In this document: positions 7,206-15,639 of the stretch, piece by piece
Layout of the letters: each line of letters starts with the position of its first letter
Numbering within the stretch: the stretch's first letter is position 1
Translations under genes and position numbers: made by a program
Source of the DNA: Pseudomonadota bacterium
GTDB taxonomy: Bacteria > Pseudomonadota > Alphaproteobacteria > Caulobacterales > Caulobacteraceae
Reading direction: 5' to 3'
DNA: 45,900 bases
Assembly (NCBI GenBank): GCA_963205005.1
Contig: CAUJHW010000111.1
Span: 1 to 45,900 of the forward strand
Notes under the pieces: generated by a model
Database searches by the model: none
The model's input: only the letters and a program-made list of their open reading frames with translations
What the model was told of the DNA's origin: nothing

Positions 7206-9890
7206 TCAACCGCGCCGCCACCAGCCTTTGCGCGGCGCAGGCGCCGGGCCCGCGATCTCGGCCGGATCCGGCGCTTTCGGAGCCGGCGCAGGCGCGGGCT
7301 CGGGCTCCGGCGCCGCCACGGCGACGGGCTCCGGTTCAGGGGCGACCACCTCGGCCACGGGCTCAGCCACGGCTTCGGCGACCGGGGCCGCGGCCTTCCG
7401 GGCGCGGGAACGCTTCGGCTTGGCCGGAGCCTCGTCCGCCGCCACGGCGACAGGTTCGGCGACGGCTTCCGGTTCCGGCTCGGCCGACGCTTCGATCACC
7501 GGTTCGGCGGCGACGGCTTCGGCGGCGACCTCGGCGGAGGCCTCGCCACGGTCGCGGTCGCGACCCCGGCCACGGCCGCGACGGGCGCGCTTGGGCTTTT
7601 CCTCGGCTTCCGGCAGTTCGACCCAGATGTCCTCGTCGCCGTCGGTGGCGCGGGCGGCTGGGGCAGGCGTCGTGGCCGGCGCTGCCTCGGGCCGCGGGGC
7701 CGGCCGGGCGTCGGCGGCGGGCGGGGCGACCGGCTTCAGGTCTTCCGAAGGGTCATACCAGACGAACGGATCGTCGCCGTACGGCACCCACGGGCGGACC
7801 CACGAGAAGCTGTCCTGCGGACGCAGGTCGTCGCGCATCCGGCGACCGCCACGGCGGCCACGGCGGCGGCGGCGGCCTGAGCCATCGTCGTCGCCATCGG
7901 CGGCGGCCGGCGCGGCCACGGGACGCGGCGCGCGTTCGGCGTCACCCGCGGCGCGAGGCTCGTCGCGACGCCCGCGGCGCCGGCGGCGACCGCGACGGCG
8001 GCTGCCGTCATCCTCTTCATCACGGGGCCGGTCCTCGCGCGGACGATCTTCCCGGGGATTGCGGGCATGGGCCTGATCGTCGTCGGTGTCCTCGGCTTCG
8101 AGGGCTTCCTCGTCTTCCTCGTCTTCTTCGTCCTCGTCCTCATAGGACTCGTCGTCGAACTCGTCGGTGTCGGCGGCGACGGGCTCGTAGGGCTGCAGTC
8201 CGCCCATGGACAGGGCCGCGGCGTGTTCGGGCCGGGTCTCCATCGCCGTGCGCTCGATGGCGTGCTCGGCGTGGGCCATCTCGTCCTCGACCACGACGGT
8301 CACGAACAGGCCCAGCGAGTGCACGAGGCGGGCGAGGTGGGCGCGCTTCTCGTTGAGGATGTACAGGCCGACGGCGCGGGGAACCCGCAGGGTCGCCTCG
8401 CCGCCGCCCTTCAGGGCCTCCAGCTCCAGGGCGCGCAGGGCGGCCAGGGCGCTGGACTCGACCGAGCGGACCCGGCCGGTGCCGGCGCAGTGCTCGCAGA
8501 CGTGGGTGGTGCCTTCCAGCACGCCGGTGCGGCGGCGCTGGCGGCTGATTTCCATCAGGCCGAAGGGGCTGATCTTGCCCATCTGCACCCGGGCGCGATC
8601 GTCCTTGAGGCAGTCCTTCAGCTTCTTTTCGACCGCCCGGTTGTTCTTCGACTCATCCATGTCGATGAAGTCGATGACGATCAGGCCGGCGAGGTCGCGC
8701 AGACGCAGCTGGCGGGCGGTCTCTTCGGCCGCCTCCATATTGGTCTTGAGCGCCGTGGCCTCGATGTTCCGCTCGCGGGTGGAGCGGCCGGAGTTCACGT
8801 CGACCGCGACCAGGGCTTCGGTCTGGTTGATCACCAGATAGCCGCCGGACTTCAGCGGCACGGTGGGCGTGTAGATCTGGCTGAGGTGGTCCTCGACACG
8901 GTGCTTGACGAACAGCGGCGTCGGCTCGCGGTAGGCCATGACCTTCTTGGCCTGCGACGGCATCAGCATCCGCATGAAGTCGCGTGCTTCCTTGTAGGCG
9001 CCTTCGCCCTCGACCCAGACCTCGTCGATGTCCTTGTCGTAGAGATCGCGGATGGTCCGCTTCACGAGGTCTTCTTCCTCGTAGATCAGCGACGGGGCGA
9101 TCGAGTGCAGCGTCGTCTCGCGGATGTTCTCCCAGAGGCGAAGCAGATAGTCGTAGTCGCGCTTGATCTCGGCCTTGGTGCGCTTGGCGCCGGCGGTGCG
9201 CACGATCAGGCCCATGCCCTGCGGCACGTCCAGGCTGGCGACAACGCCCTTCAGGCGCTTGCGGTCGGTGGCGGTGTCGATCTTGCGCGAGATGCCGCCC
9301 CCGCGGGCGGTGTTCGGCATCAACACGCCGTAGCGGCCGGCCAGCGACAGGTAGGTGGTGAGCGCCGCGCCCTTGTTGCCGCGCTCTTCCTTGACGACCT
9401 GGACCAGCATGATCTGCCGGCGGCGGATCACTTCCTGGATCTTGTAACGGCGCATCATTCGCCGGCGGCGCCGGGCGACCTCTTCTTCCATCACGTCATC
9501 GTCGTCGTCCGAGACGTGGGCGTCGCCGTCCTCGTCCTCATCGCCGCCCTCGCTGGCGGCGCCGCGCGAGCCGCGCCGGGGCTCCGGACGGTCGTCGTCG
9601 TGATCCTCGGCTTCCTCGCGCAGCAGGGCTTCGCGGTCGGCCAGGGGGATCTGGTAGTAGTCGGGGTGGATTTCGTTGAAGGCCAGGAAGCCGTGGCGAT
9701 TGCCGCCGTATTCCACGAAGGCCGCCTGCAGCGACGGCTCAACGCGCGTCACCTTGGCGAGATAGATGTTCCCTCGAAGCTGCTTCCGGTTCTGGCTTTC
9801 GAAATCAAACTCTTCAACGCGATTTCCATCGACCACAACCACACGCGTCTCTTCGGCGTGGGCTGCGTCGATCAACATAGTCTTGGGCAT
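7206..9890 (-). CDS. rne: Ribonuclease E (RNase E/G family)
   Basis: 894 residues from the ATG at 9890. I chose it because GGAG lies 9 nt upstream and the protein then begins MPKTMLIDAAH; a longer frame from 9962 lacks family character. RNase E cleaves single-stranded RNA and scaffolds the degradosome. The S1 domain (about 36-200) is interrupted by a highly acidic then Arg-rich insert (about 91-148). Catalytic aspartates are Asp364 (VAVDVNSGR) and Asp407 (VIDFIDM); the zinc-link is CEHC (465-468). Residues after about 560 form a long, low-complexity Glu/Arg/Ala/Pro tail. The last residues, PRKGWWRRG, match the C-terminal GWW peptide known in Caulobacter RNase E to bind PNPase. The DEAD-box helicase RhlE, a cold-induced degradosome partner in Caulobacter, is encoded at 35286-36968. 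Confidence 0.97.
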   Translation of the reverse strand: MPKTMLIDAAHAEETRVVVVDGNRVEEFDFESQNRKQLRGNIYLAKVTRVEPSLQAAFVEYGGNRHGFLAFNEIHPDYYQIPLADREALLREEAEDHDDDRPEPRRGSRGAASEGGDEDEDGDAHVSDDDDDVMEEEVARRRRRMMRRYKIQEVIRRRQIMLVQVVKEERGNKGAALTTYLSLAGRYGVLMPNTARGGGISRKIDTATDRKRLKGVVASLDVPQGMGLIVRTAGAKRTKAEIKRDYDYLLRLWENIRETTLHSIAPSLIYEEEDLVKRTIRDLYDKDIDEVWVEGEGAYKEARDFMRMLMPSQAKKVMAYREPTPLFVKHRVEDHLSQIYTPTVPLKSGGYLVINQTEALVAVDVNSGRSTRERNIEATALKTNMEAAEETARQLRLRDLAGLIVIDFIDMDESKNNRAVEKKLKDCLKDDRARVQMGKISPFGLMEISRQRRRTGVLEGTTHVCEHCAGTGRVRSVESSALAALRALELEALKGGGEATLRVPRAVGLYILNEKRAHLARLVHSLGLFVTVVVEDEMAHAEHAIERTAMETRPEHAAALSMGGLQPYEPVAADTDEFDDESYEDEDEEDEEDEEALEAEDTDDDQAHARNPREDRPREDRPRDEEDDGSRRRGRRRRRGRRDEPRAAGDAERAPRPVAAPAAADGDDDGSGRRRRRGRRGGRRMRDDLRPQDSFSWVRPWVPYGDDPFVWYDPSEDLKPVAPPAADARPAPRPEAAPATTPAPAARATDGDEDIWVELPEAEEKPKRARRGRGRGRDRDRGEASAEVAAEAVAAEPVIEASAEPEPEAVAEPVAVAADEAPAKPKRSRARKAAAPVAEAVAEPVAEVVAPEPEPVAVAAPEPEPAPAPAPKAPDPAEIAGPAPAPRKGWWRRG

Positions 9891-10321
9891 TCGAATTATC
9901 TCCGCGGCGCGCGGGGGCATGGCCCAGGCGCTGCCGGTGCATGGGACGAGCGCGCGCGCCAACCGCGAACGCGCCGGGAACGGCGGTTCGGGAGGCCTTG
10001 GGGCCAGAAGTGGCTCGAGCTGCGCAGCTCATCGGATGTGTTCCTAGGCGCGTCCCGGGGGGCGCGGATCGGATGATGCGTCGTCACCGAGGATTCGGTC
10101 CAAGCCGACGCAGGCTTGTTGTTTGTCGCGTTCCGTTCGGGCCCAAATCGGGCCTGCGACGTCACGCAGCGCGACATTAGCAACACCGGACCCAAAAAGG
10201 AAAGCGGCGCAACGCATTGGTTGTAGGCCGCAAGACCTCGTTAACCCATTGTCCACTGCGTGAAGGCTAATATGGGAACTCGGTTCGCGACGTGCGAATC
10301 TTCGGTCTTCAGGACGGCGGG
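9891..10321. other. Intergenic region between divergent rne and amiC
   Basis: About 430 bp with no convincing gene. The rne-proximal half is GC-rich and would form a long, structured rne 5' leader if transcription starts near the middle. RNase E leaders are autoregulatory in enteric bacteria; whether that holds here is unknown. The amiC-proximal part (10190-10280) is noticeably more AT-rich, as expected for promoters. Short open frames here lack family character and ribosome-binding sites. I see no tRNA-like fold. Confidence 0.5.
10249..10273 (+). promoter_or_regulatory. Candidate promoter for amiC
   Basis: TTGTCC (10249-10254) resembles a -35 element. GCTAATAT (10266-10273) resembles the Caulobacter housekeeping -10 (consensus GCTANAWC). 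The spacing is within the short range reported for that consensus. A TTAACCC just upstream (10241-10247) looks like half of a CtrA box, but no second half is present at the right distance. Transcription would start near 10280, giving a leader of about 40 nt to the ATG at 10322. Confidence 0.3.
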
Positions 10322-11533
10322 ATGCTGGGGCGGCTGAACAGGGCGGTGAGTCGGGGCAGGGGGCGTTCGATCGTCGCCGGCGTCGCCGCTGTCGTCGGCC
10401 TGGCGGTGTTCGCCGTGGGCCACGCGGCCACAGAGACCGTCACGCTGCTCAAGGTCAGAATGGGCGGCGACGTGGCCGAGACCCGCACGGTCATCGAACT
10501 GGACGGCGCGACGTCGGCCCGGGTGGTCTCGGACGGCTCGACCGACCGCCGCGTGGTGATCCTGCTGCCGGGCGTCACCGCGGCCCAGGTCCAGCAGGGG
10601 GCCGGACGGGGCATGGTCAAGGCCTGGATGGTCGATCAGGTCCAGGGCGCCGCGCGCCTGCAGATGGATCTGGCCGGCGACGGAAAGCTCAAGCGCAGGT
10701 TCCTGCTGCCGCCCGCCGACGGCGTGGCCAGCTACCGCTATGTCATCGACGTGACCGGGCCCGCCGGAGCGACGCTGACCTCAGCCCCCGCGCCGCGGCC
10801 GGCGACCCAGCAGGTCCGCAGCCAGTTCCTGCCGGTCAAGGCGCCGGCGCTGCCCCTGAAGAAGGTGGTCGTGATCGACGCCGGGCACGGCGGGCGCGAC
10901 AGCGGGGCCATGGGCGCCGCCGGCTTCGAAAAGGATATCAACCTGGCCGCGGCCCTCTCGCTGGCCGACCAGCTGGGCAAGTCCGGCCGCTACAAGGTGG
11001 TGCTGACCCGCTCGTCGGACGTCTATGTGCCGCTGGAAAGCCGCGTGCGGATCGCACAGCGGGCCGGAGCGGATCTGTTCATCTCGGTGCATGCCGATTC
11101 GGGACCCGAGCCGGAGCTCAAGGGCGCGTCGGTCTACACCCTGTCCGACAAGGCCACCCAGCGCGCCACCCGCTTCGTTAGCGGCGACAACTGGTTCATG
11201 AAGGCCAGTCTGACCGGCGACCAGGGCGTGCGCGACATCCTGTTCGACCTGACCCAGCGGGCCACGCGCAACCGCTCGGCCGTCTTCGCCCAGACCCTGG
11301 TGTCGAGCATCGAGGGCAAGGCGCCGCTGCTTCGCCGCAGCCACCGCGACGCCGGTTTCATGGTGCTGCTGGCGCCCGACGTTCCGGCCGTGCTGCTGGA
11401 AATGGGCTTCGTCTCGAACCCCGAGGACGAGGCCCGGCTGCGCGATCCGGCCAGCCGCAACCGGCTCATGGGCGCGGTGGCCCGCGCCGTGGACCAGCAT
11501 TTCGGCGAGAGCCTGAAGCTTGCGTCCCGCTGA
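10322..11533 (+). CDS. amiC: N-acetylmuramoyl-L-alanine amidase AmiC
   Basis: 403 residues from ATG 10322 (AGGA 8-11 nt upstream); a GTG at 10292 would add ten residues. The enzyme removes stem peptides from peptidoglycan glycan strands, mainly during cell separation. A signal peptide or N-terminal anchor covers 15-37. An AMIN domain (about 40-145) targets the septum in this family. The Amidase_3 domain (about 182-400) has the zinc ligands His189 (DAGHGG), Glu203 and His257 (SVHAD), plus the catalytic Glu360 (LLEMGF). PBP1A follows 92 bp downstream on the same strand, so a wall hydrolase and a wall synthase are neighbours. Confidence 0.95.
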   Translation: MLGRLNRAVSRGRGRSIVAGVAAVVGLAVFAVGHAATETVTLLKVRMGGDVAETRTVIELDGATSARVVSDGSTDRRVVILLPGVTAAQVQQGAGRGMVKAWMVDQVQGAARLQMDLAGDGKLKRRFLLPPADGVASYRYVIDVTGPAGATLTSAPAPRPATQQVRSQFLPVKAPALPLKKVVVIDAGHGGRDSGAMGAAGFEKDINLAAALSLADQLGKSGRYKVVLTRSSDVYVPLESRVRIAQRAGADLFISVHADSGPEPELKGASVYTLSDKATQRATRFVSGDNWFMKASLTGDQGVRDILFDLTQRATRNRSAVFAQTLVSSIEGKAPLLRRSHRDAGFMVLLAPDVPAVLLEMGFVSNPEDEARLRDPASRNRLMGAVARAVDQHFGESLKLASR

Positions 11534-11625
11534 CGCGGCGACCCCTCCGGGCCGTTGGCGCCCGCCTCGACACAGGCTAGACGAACGCTTCTGGAGGGCC
11601 GGCGAGCCCTGGAGGCCCTGCGCAG

Positions 11626-14058
11626 TTGACCCCACCCACCACACCTGAACGGGTTGCCCCGGCACGGTGGGTCGGCTTGGCCGGCGTCGCGGCCCTGAGC
11701 TTCATCGCCATCGCCGCCCTGGCCACCGGAATCTATGCGGCGTGGCTGTTCCACGACATGCCCGACGCTGGCGACCTGGTGGACTACCACCCGGCGACGG
11801 CGACGCGGGCCTATGCCTGGGACGGCACCCTGATCGGCGAGTTCTCGCGCGAGCGGCGGATCTTCGTGCCGTACGACGGCATTCCCGCGCAGACCGCCCA
11901 GGCCTTCCTGGCGGCCGAGGACCATGGCTTCTTCAAGCACGGCGGCGTCGACGTGGGCGGCTTCGGCCGCGCCATGGCCAAGAACGTGGTCAACCTGGCC
12001 CAGGGCCGGCGGCTTGAAGGCGGCTCCACCATCACCCAGCAGGTGGCCAAGAACATCCTGCTGACCAGCGACCAGACCATCGGCCGCAAGCTGAAGGAGG
12101 CGATCCTGGCCTCGCAGCTCGAGAGAACGCTCTCCAAGGAGCGGATCCTCGAGCTCTACATGAACGAGATCTGGCTGGGGTACCGGTCGTACGGCGTGGG
12201 CGCGGCGGCCTACAACTACTTCGGCAAGTCGCTGAGCGAGCTGACCCTGGCGGAGAGCGCCTACCTGGCCGCTCTGCCGAAGGGCCCGGACAACTACCAT
12301 CCGACCCGGCGCTACGCGAATGCGGTCGGCCGCCGAAACTGGATCCTCGACCAGATGGCCGACCTGGGCTGGGTCACCCGCGCGGAGGCCGCCGCGGCGA
12401 TGAAGGAGCCGCTGAAGGTGCAGCCGGCGCCGAGCCGCTCACAGTATCGTGACGCCGACTACTTCGTGGAGGAGGTGCGGCGCATCTCGCTCAACATGAA
12501 GGAACTGGGCGACGAGCGGCTGAACGCCGGCGGCTATTACGTCCGGACCACCCTCGACCCCAACCTGCAGAGCGCGGCGCGCGTCGCGCTGATGAACGGG
12601 CTGGAGAGCTATGACCGCCGCCATGGTTGGCGCGGCGCCTGGGGCAAGGTCGACACCCTGGCCGGGTGGGAACAGATCGCCAAGAAGCGGTCGAAGCCCG
12701 CAGAGCGGCGCACCTGGCGCCAGGCCGTGGTCACCAGCGTCGCCGGGGGCGCGGTGCAGATCCGGACCATCGAAGGGCAGGAGGGCTCGATCGTGGGCCA
12801 GGATGTCTCGTGGGCGCGGGCCGGCAAGGGCATCGGGGTCGGCGACCTGATCTTCGTGGCGCCGAACGAGCAAGGTTCGGGCTTCCGACTGAAGCAGGTG
12901 CCCGCCGTGAACGGAGCCCTCGTGGCGATGGAGCCCTATTCAGGCCGGGTGGTGGCCATGGTGGGCGGCTACTCGTTCTCGCTGTCCAGCTTCAACCGGG
13001 CCACCCAGGCGCTGCGGCAGCCGGGGTCCTCGTTCAAGCCGATCGTCTACGCCGCGGCGCTGGAGAACGGCTACACGCCGGCCAGCACGGTGCTGGACGC
13101 GCCGATCACCCTGAAGGGGGCCAACGGCGCCGACTGGACGCCTGAGAACTACAGCCGTGACTACTACGGCGCCCTGACCCTGCGGCGCGGGCTGGAACTG
13201 TCGCGCAACACCATGACCGTGCGCCTCGCCCAGGGTGTCGGCATGACCAAGATCGCCGACCTGGCCGAGCGGCTGGGCGAGAGCAAGAAGATGGACCGGG
13301 TGCTGGCCATGGCGCTGGGGGCCGGCGAGACGACGGTCTACCGGATGGCGGGGGCCTATTCGGTGTTCGTCAACGGCGGGCGGCTGGTGCAGCCGCACCT
13401 GATCGAACTGGTCGAGGACCGCAACGGCAAGGTCATCTGGCGCGCGGATCGCCGCGAATGCGATGGCTGCGACGGCTTCTTCGGGTCGGAAAGCCCGCGG
13501 ATCCTGCGCACCGGCGACCAGGTGCTGAACCCGATCACCGCCTACCAGATCACCTCGATGCTGCAGGGCGTGGTCCAGCGCGGCACGGCGACCCAGGCGC
13601 TGTCGCTGGGCAAGCCGGTCGGGGGCAAGACGGGCACCACCAACGACTACCGCTCGGCCTGGTTCATGGGCTTCTCGCCGCATCTGGTGGTGGGGGTCTA
13701 CATCGGCTTCGACGACAACCGCAGCCTGGGCAACGGCGAGACGGGCAGCCAGTCGGCGGTGCCGATCTTCGTCGACTTCATGGGCACGGCCCTGAAGGAC
13801 AAGCCGGCCGAGGAGTTCAAGGCGCCGGCCGAGGCCAAGTTCGCCATGATCCGCGGCATCCGCGAGGCCTTCCGCCCGGGCACCGAGCCCACCAGCCTGG
13901 CCGCGCCGGTGGGCGAGGCGGGGGTTCCCTCCGGACCGCAGCCCTACAACAAGGTCTTCCAGAACGGCGTCACCGGCGCGCCGAACGCTGCGGCGGCCGT
14001 CGCACCCCAGCAGGCGCCGGCGGCGAAGAAGAAGGACGACCTGTCCGACTTGTTCTGA
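11626..14058 (+). CDS. mrcA: Bifunctional penicillin-binding protein 1A (transglycosylase/transpeptidase)
   Basis: 810 residues. The start is TTG at 11626, preceded by GGAGG at 11611-11615; the next ATG (in MPDAGDL) would remove the membrane anchor, so TTG is preferred. There is a short cytoplasmic tail and one membrane helix (about 15-42). The GT51 domain has its catalytic Glu98 in AAEDHGFF and further signatures GGSTITQQ and LYMNEIWLG. An OB-like linker lies at about 330-420. The transpeptidase domain has SSFK (Ser468, Lys471), SRN and KTGT (668-671). It polymerises and crosslinks peptidoglycan at the inner membrane. The C-terminus is Pro/Ala-rich, then charged (KKKDDLSDLF). Confidence 0.96.
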   Translation: MTPPTTPERVAPARWVGLAGVAALSFIAIAALATGIYAAWLFHDMPDAGDLVDYHPATATRAYAWDGTLIGEFSRERRIFVPYDGIPAQTAQAFLAAEDHGFFKHGGVDVGGFGRAMAKNVVNLAQGRRLEGGSTITQQVAKNILLTSDQTIGRKLKEAILASQLERTLSKERILELYMNEIWLGYRSYGVGAAAYNYFGKSLSELTLAESAYLAALPKGPDNYHPTRRYANAVGRRNWILDQMADLGWVTRAEAAAAMKEPLKVQPAPSRSQYRDADYFVEEVRRISLNMKELGDERLNAGGYYVRTTLDPNLQSAARVALMNGLESYDRRHGWRGAWGKVDTLAGWEQIAKKRSKPAERRTWRQAVVTSVAGGAVQIRTIEGQEGSIVGQDVSWARAGKGIGVGDLIFVAPNEQGSGFRLKQVPAVNGALVAMEPYSGRVVAMVGGYSFSLSSFNRATQALRQPGSSFKPIVYAAALENGYTPASTVLDAPITLKGANGADWTPENYSRDYYGALTLRRGLELSRNTMTVRLAQGVGMTKIADLAERLGESKKMDRVLAMALGAGETTVYRMAGAYSVFVNGGRLVQPHLIELVEDRNGKVIWRADRRECDGCDGFFGSESPRILRTGDQVLNPITAYQITSMLQGVVQRGTATQALSLGKPVGGKTGTTNDYRSAWFMGFSPHLVVGVYIGFDDNRSLGNGETGSQSAVPIFVDFMGTALKDKPAEEFKAPAEAKFAMIRGIREAFRPGTEPTSLAAPVGEAGVPSGPQPYNKVFQNGVTGAPNAAAAVAPQQAPAAKKKDDLSDLF

Positions 14059-14105
14059 GCGCCGGGGCGGGCTAGACCCCGCGGCCTTACGGTTGGGAGT
14101 TCCCC

Positions 14106-15219
14106 ATGAGATTGGATGTCGAGGCCGCCAAGGCTGACATCGAGCAGTCGATCGACTTGCTCAGGAGGCGTCTTTGACTGGGAACCTGCCCTCCGGAAAC
14201 TGGATGAGCTGAACGCCCGGGTCGAGGACCCGAGCCTCTGGGACAACGCCGAGGCGGCGCAGGCGCTGATGCGCGAGCGCACGCGGCTGGCGACCCAGGT
14301 CGAGAACGTCAAAAGCCTGGAACGCGACCTGGCCGATGCGCTGGGCTACGCCGAGCTCGCGGACGAGGAGGGCGACGAAGCCAGCCTCGACGAAGCCCGC
14401 GCCCAGCTGAAGGCGATCAAGGAACGCGGCAGCCGCGCAGAGCTGGAAGCCCTGCTGTCCGGCGAGGCGGACGGCAACGACGCCTTCGTGGAAATCAACT
14501 CCGGCGCCGGCGGCACCGAGTCCAATGACTGGGCCGGGATGCTGCTGCGGATGTACACCCGCTGGGCCAACGCCCACGGCATGGAGGTGGAGTTCCTGGA
14601 GGAGACCTCCGGCGAACAGGCCGGCATCAAGTCGGTGACCCTGCAGGTCAAGGGGACCAACGCCTACGGCTGGCTCAAGACAGAGGCGGGCGTCCACCGG
14701 CTGGTGCGGATCTCGCCGTTCGATTCCGCAGCCAAGCGCCACACCAGCTTCGCCTCGGTGTGGGTCTATCCGGTCGTGGACGACAACATCGTCATCGAGA
14801 TCAATCCCTCGGATGTGCGCACCGACACCTACCGGGCGTCCGGCGCCGGGGGCCAGCACATCAACAAGACCGACTCCGCGGTTCGCCTGACCCACATTCC
14901 CACCGGCATCGCGGTCGCCTGCCAGATGGGCCGGTCCCAGCACCAGAACCGCGAGGAAGCCTGGAAGATGCTGCGCGCGCGGCTCTACGAGGCCGAACTG
15001 CAGAAGCGCGAAGCCGCCCAGGCGGCGATCGAGGACCAGAAGACCGACATCGGCTGGGGCCACCAGATCCGCAGCTACGTCCTGCAGCCGTACCAGATGG
15101 TCAAGGACCTGCGCACCGAGGTGGAAACCTCGGACACCGGCGGCGTGCTGGACGGGGACCTGGACCAGTTCATGGGCGCAGCCCTGGCCCAGCGGGTCGG
15201 CGCGACGCGGGACGCGTAG
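14106..15219 (+). CDS. prfB: Peptide chain release factor 2, programmed +1 frameshift
   Basis: RF2 reads UGA/UAA and triggers peptide release. The gene is split between two frames: 14106-14174 encodes 23 residues ending LLRRRL, then an in-frame TGA (14175-14177) followed by C. Skipping one base continues at 14176 with [13 protein letters not shown] to the TAG at 15217-15219, 370 residues in all. The slip site CTT-TGA-C is preceded by an internal Shine-Dalgarno AGGAGG (14163-14168), the classic autoregulatory arrangement: scarce RF2 allows a shift at its own stop codon. Visible motifs are SPF for stop-codon recognition (in VRISPFDS) and GGQ (248-250) for hydrolysis. The length matches the family (365 in E. 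coli). Confidence 0.96.
14163..14178 (+). promoter_or_regulatory. prfB recoding site (internal SD plus CTTTGAC slip)
   Basis: AGGAGG (14163-14168), a 3-nt spacer CGT, then CTT TGA C (14172-14178). The order and spacing match the known prfB frameshift element: the SD-like hexamer pairs with the ribosomal anticodon tail and pushes the CUU-bound ribosome forward by one base when UGA decoding is slow. This gives negative feedback on RF2 level. Confidence 0.95.
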
Positions 15220-15222
15220 GGA

Positions 15223-15639
15223 CTATTCCGCCGCGACGCTGATGGGCGGCGCCTGGCTCACGACCGGCTCGGGCACGATCATCAGGCTGCGGCCCTCGAA
15301 GTGGGCGCCGGCCTCGATGGCCAGTTCGGTGTGGCTGATGTCGCCGTCGACCCGGGCGGTGGCCAGCAGGCGCACCTGACGGGCGGTGATGGTGCCGACC
15401 ACCTGGCCGCGGATCTCGACCGTGTCTGCCTGGATCGTGCCGCTGACGACGCCGGTCTCACCGACGGTCAGCCGCCCCACCTTGAGATCGCCCTCAAGCG
15501 CGCCGTCGAGATGCAGGTCGCCGTCGGTGACGAGGTCGCCGCGCAGCCTGACGCCGTTGGCGACGAGCGAGGCGACCGCGAGCTTGCGGGGGGCGTGGGT
15601 CTCGACGGGCTCCGAGCCCTTAGGCGCCTTGGAGAACAT
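15223..15639 (-). CDS. bacA: Bactofilin (BacA-type cytoskeletal protein)
   Basis: 138 residues from ATG 15639; the frame extends upstream to 15684, but this start has AAGG about 10 nt before it and gives a normal bactofilin N-terminus (MFSKAP). The core (about 20-122) is a run of short beta-strands with regularly spaced Gly and Val/Leu, the right-handed beta-helix of the bactofilin fold, flanked by disordered Pro-rich ends. Bactofilins polymerise without nucleotide on the membrane and place peptidoglycan enzymes, for example at the Caulobacter stalk base. Its start overlaps the end of the M23 peptidase gene by 20 nt, consistent with translational coupling. The symbol rests on fold, context and remembered synteny with C. 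crescentus bacA. Confidence 0.88.
   Translation of the reverse strand: MFSKAPKGSEPVETHAPRKLAVASLVANGVRLRGDLVTDGDLHLDGALEGDLKVGRLTVGETGVVSGTIQADTVEIRGQVVGTITARQVRLLATARVDGDISHTELAIEAGAHFEGRSLMIVPEPVVSQAPPISVAAE

Noticed and set aside
9891-9962. Longer rne start at 9962
   Set aside because: The extra 24 residues have no family similarity and the ATG at 9890 has a well-placed GGAG.
8067-10076. Plus-strand open frame of 669 codons opposite rne
   Set aside because: Mirror of the RNase E reading frame; low-complexity and no SD.
10241-10247. CtrA box upstream of amiC
   Set aside because: Only a half-site (TTAACCC); no second TTAA at 7-nt spacing.
14116-14175. RF2 starting in the second frame at 14116
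   Set aside because: The first 20 codons there are the out-of-frame reading of the true N-terminus before the frameshift.
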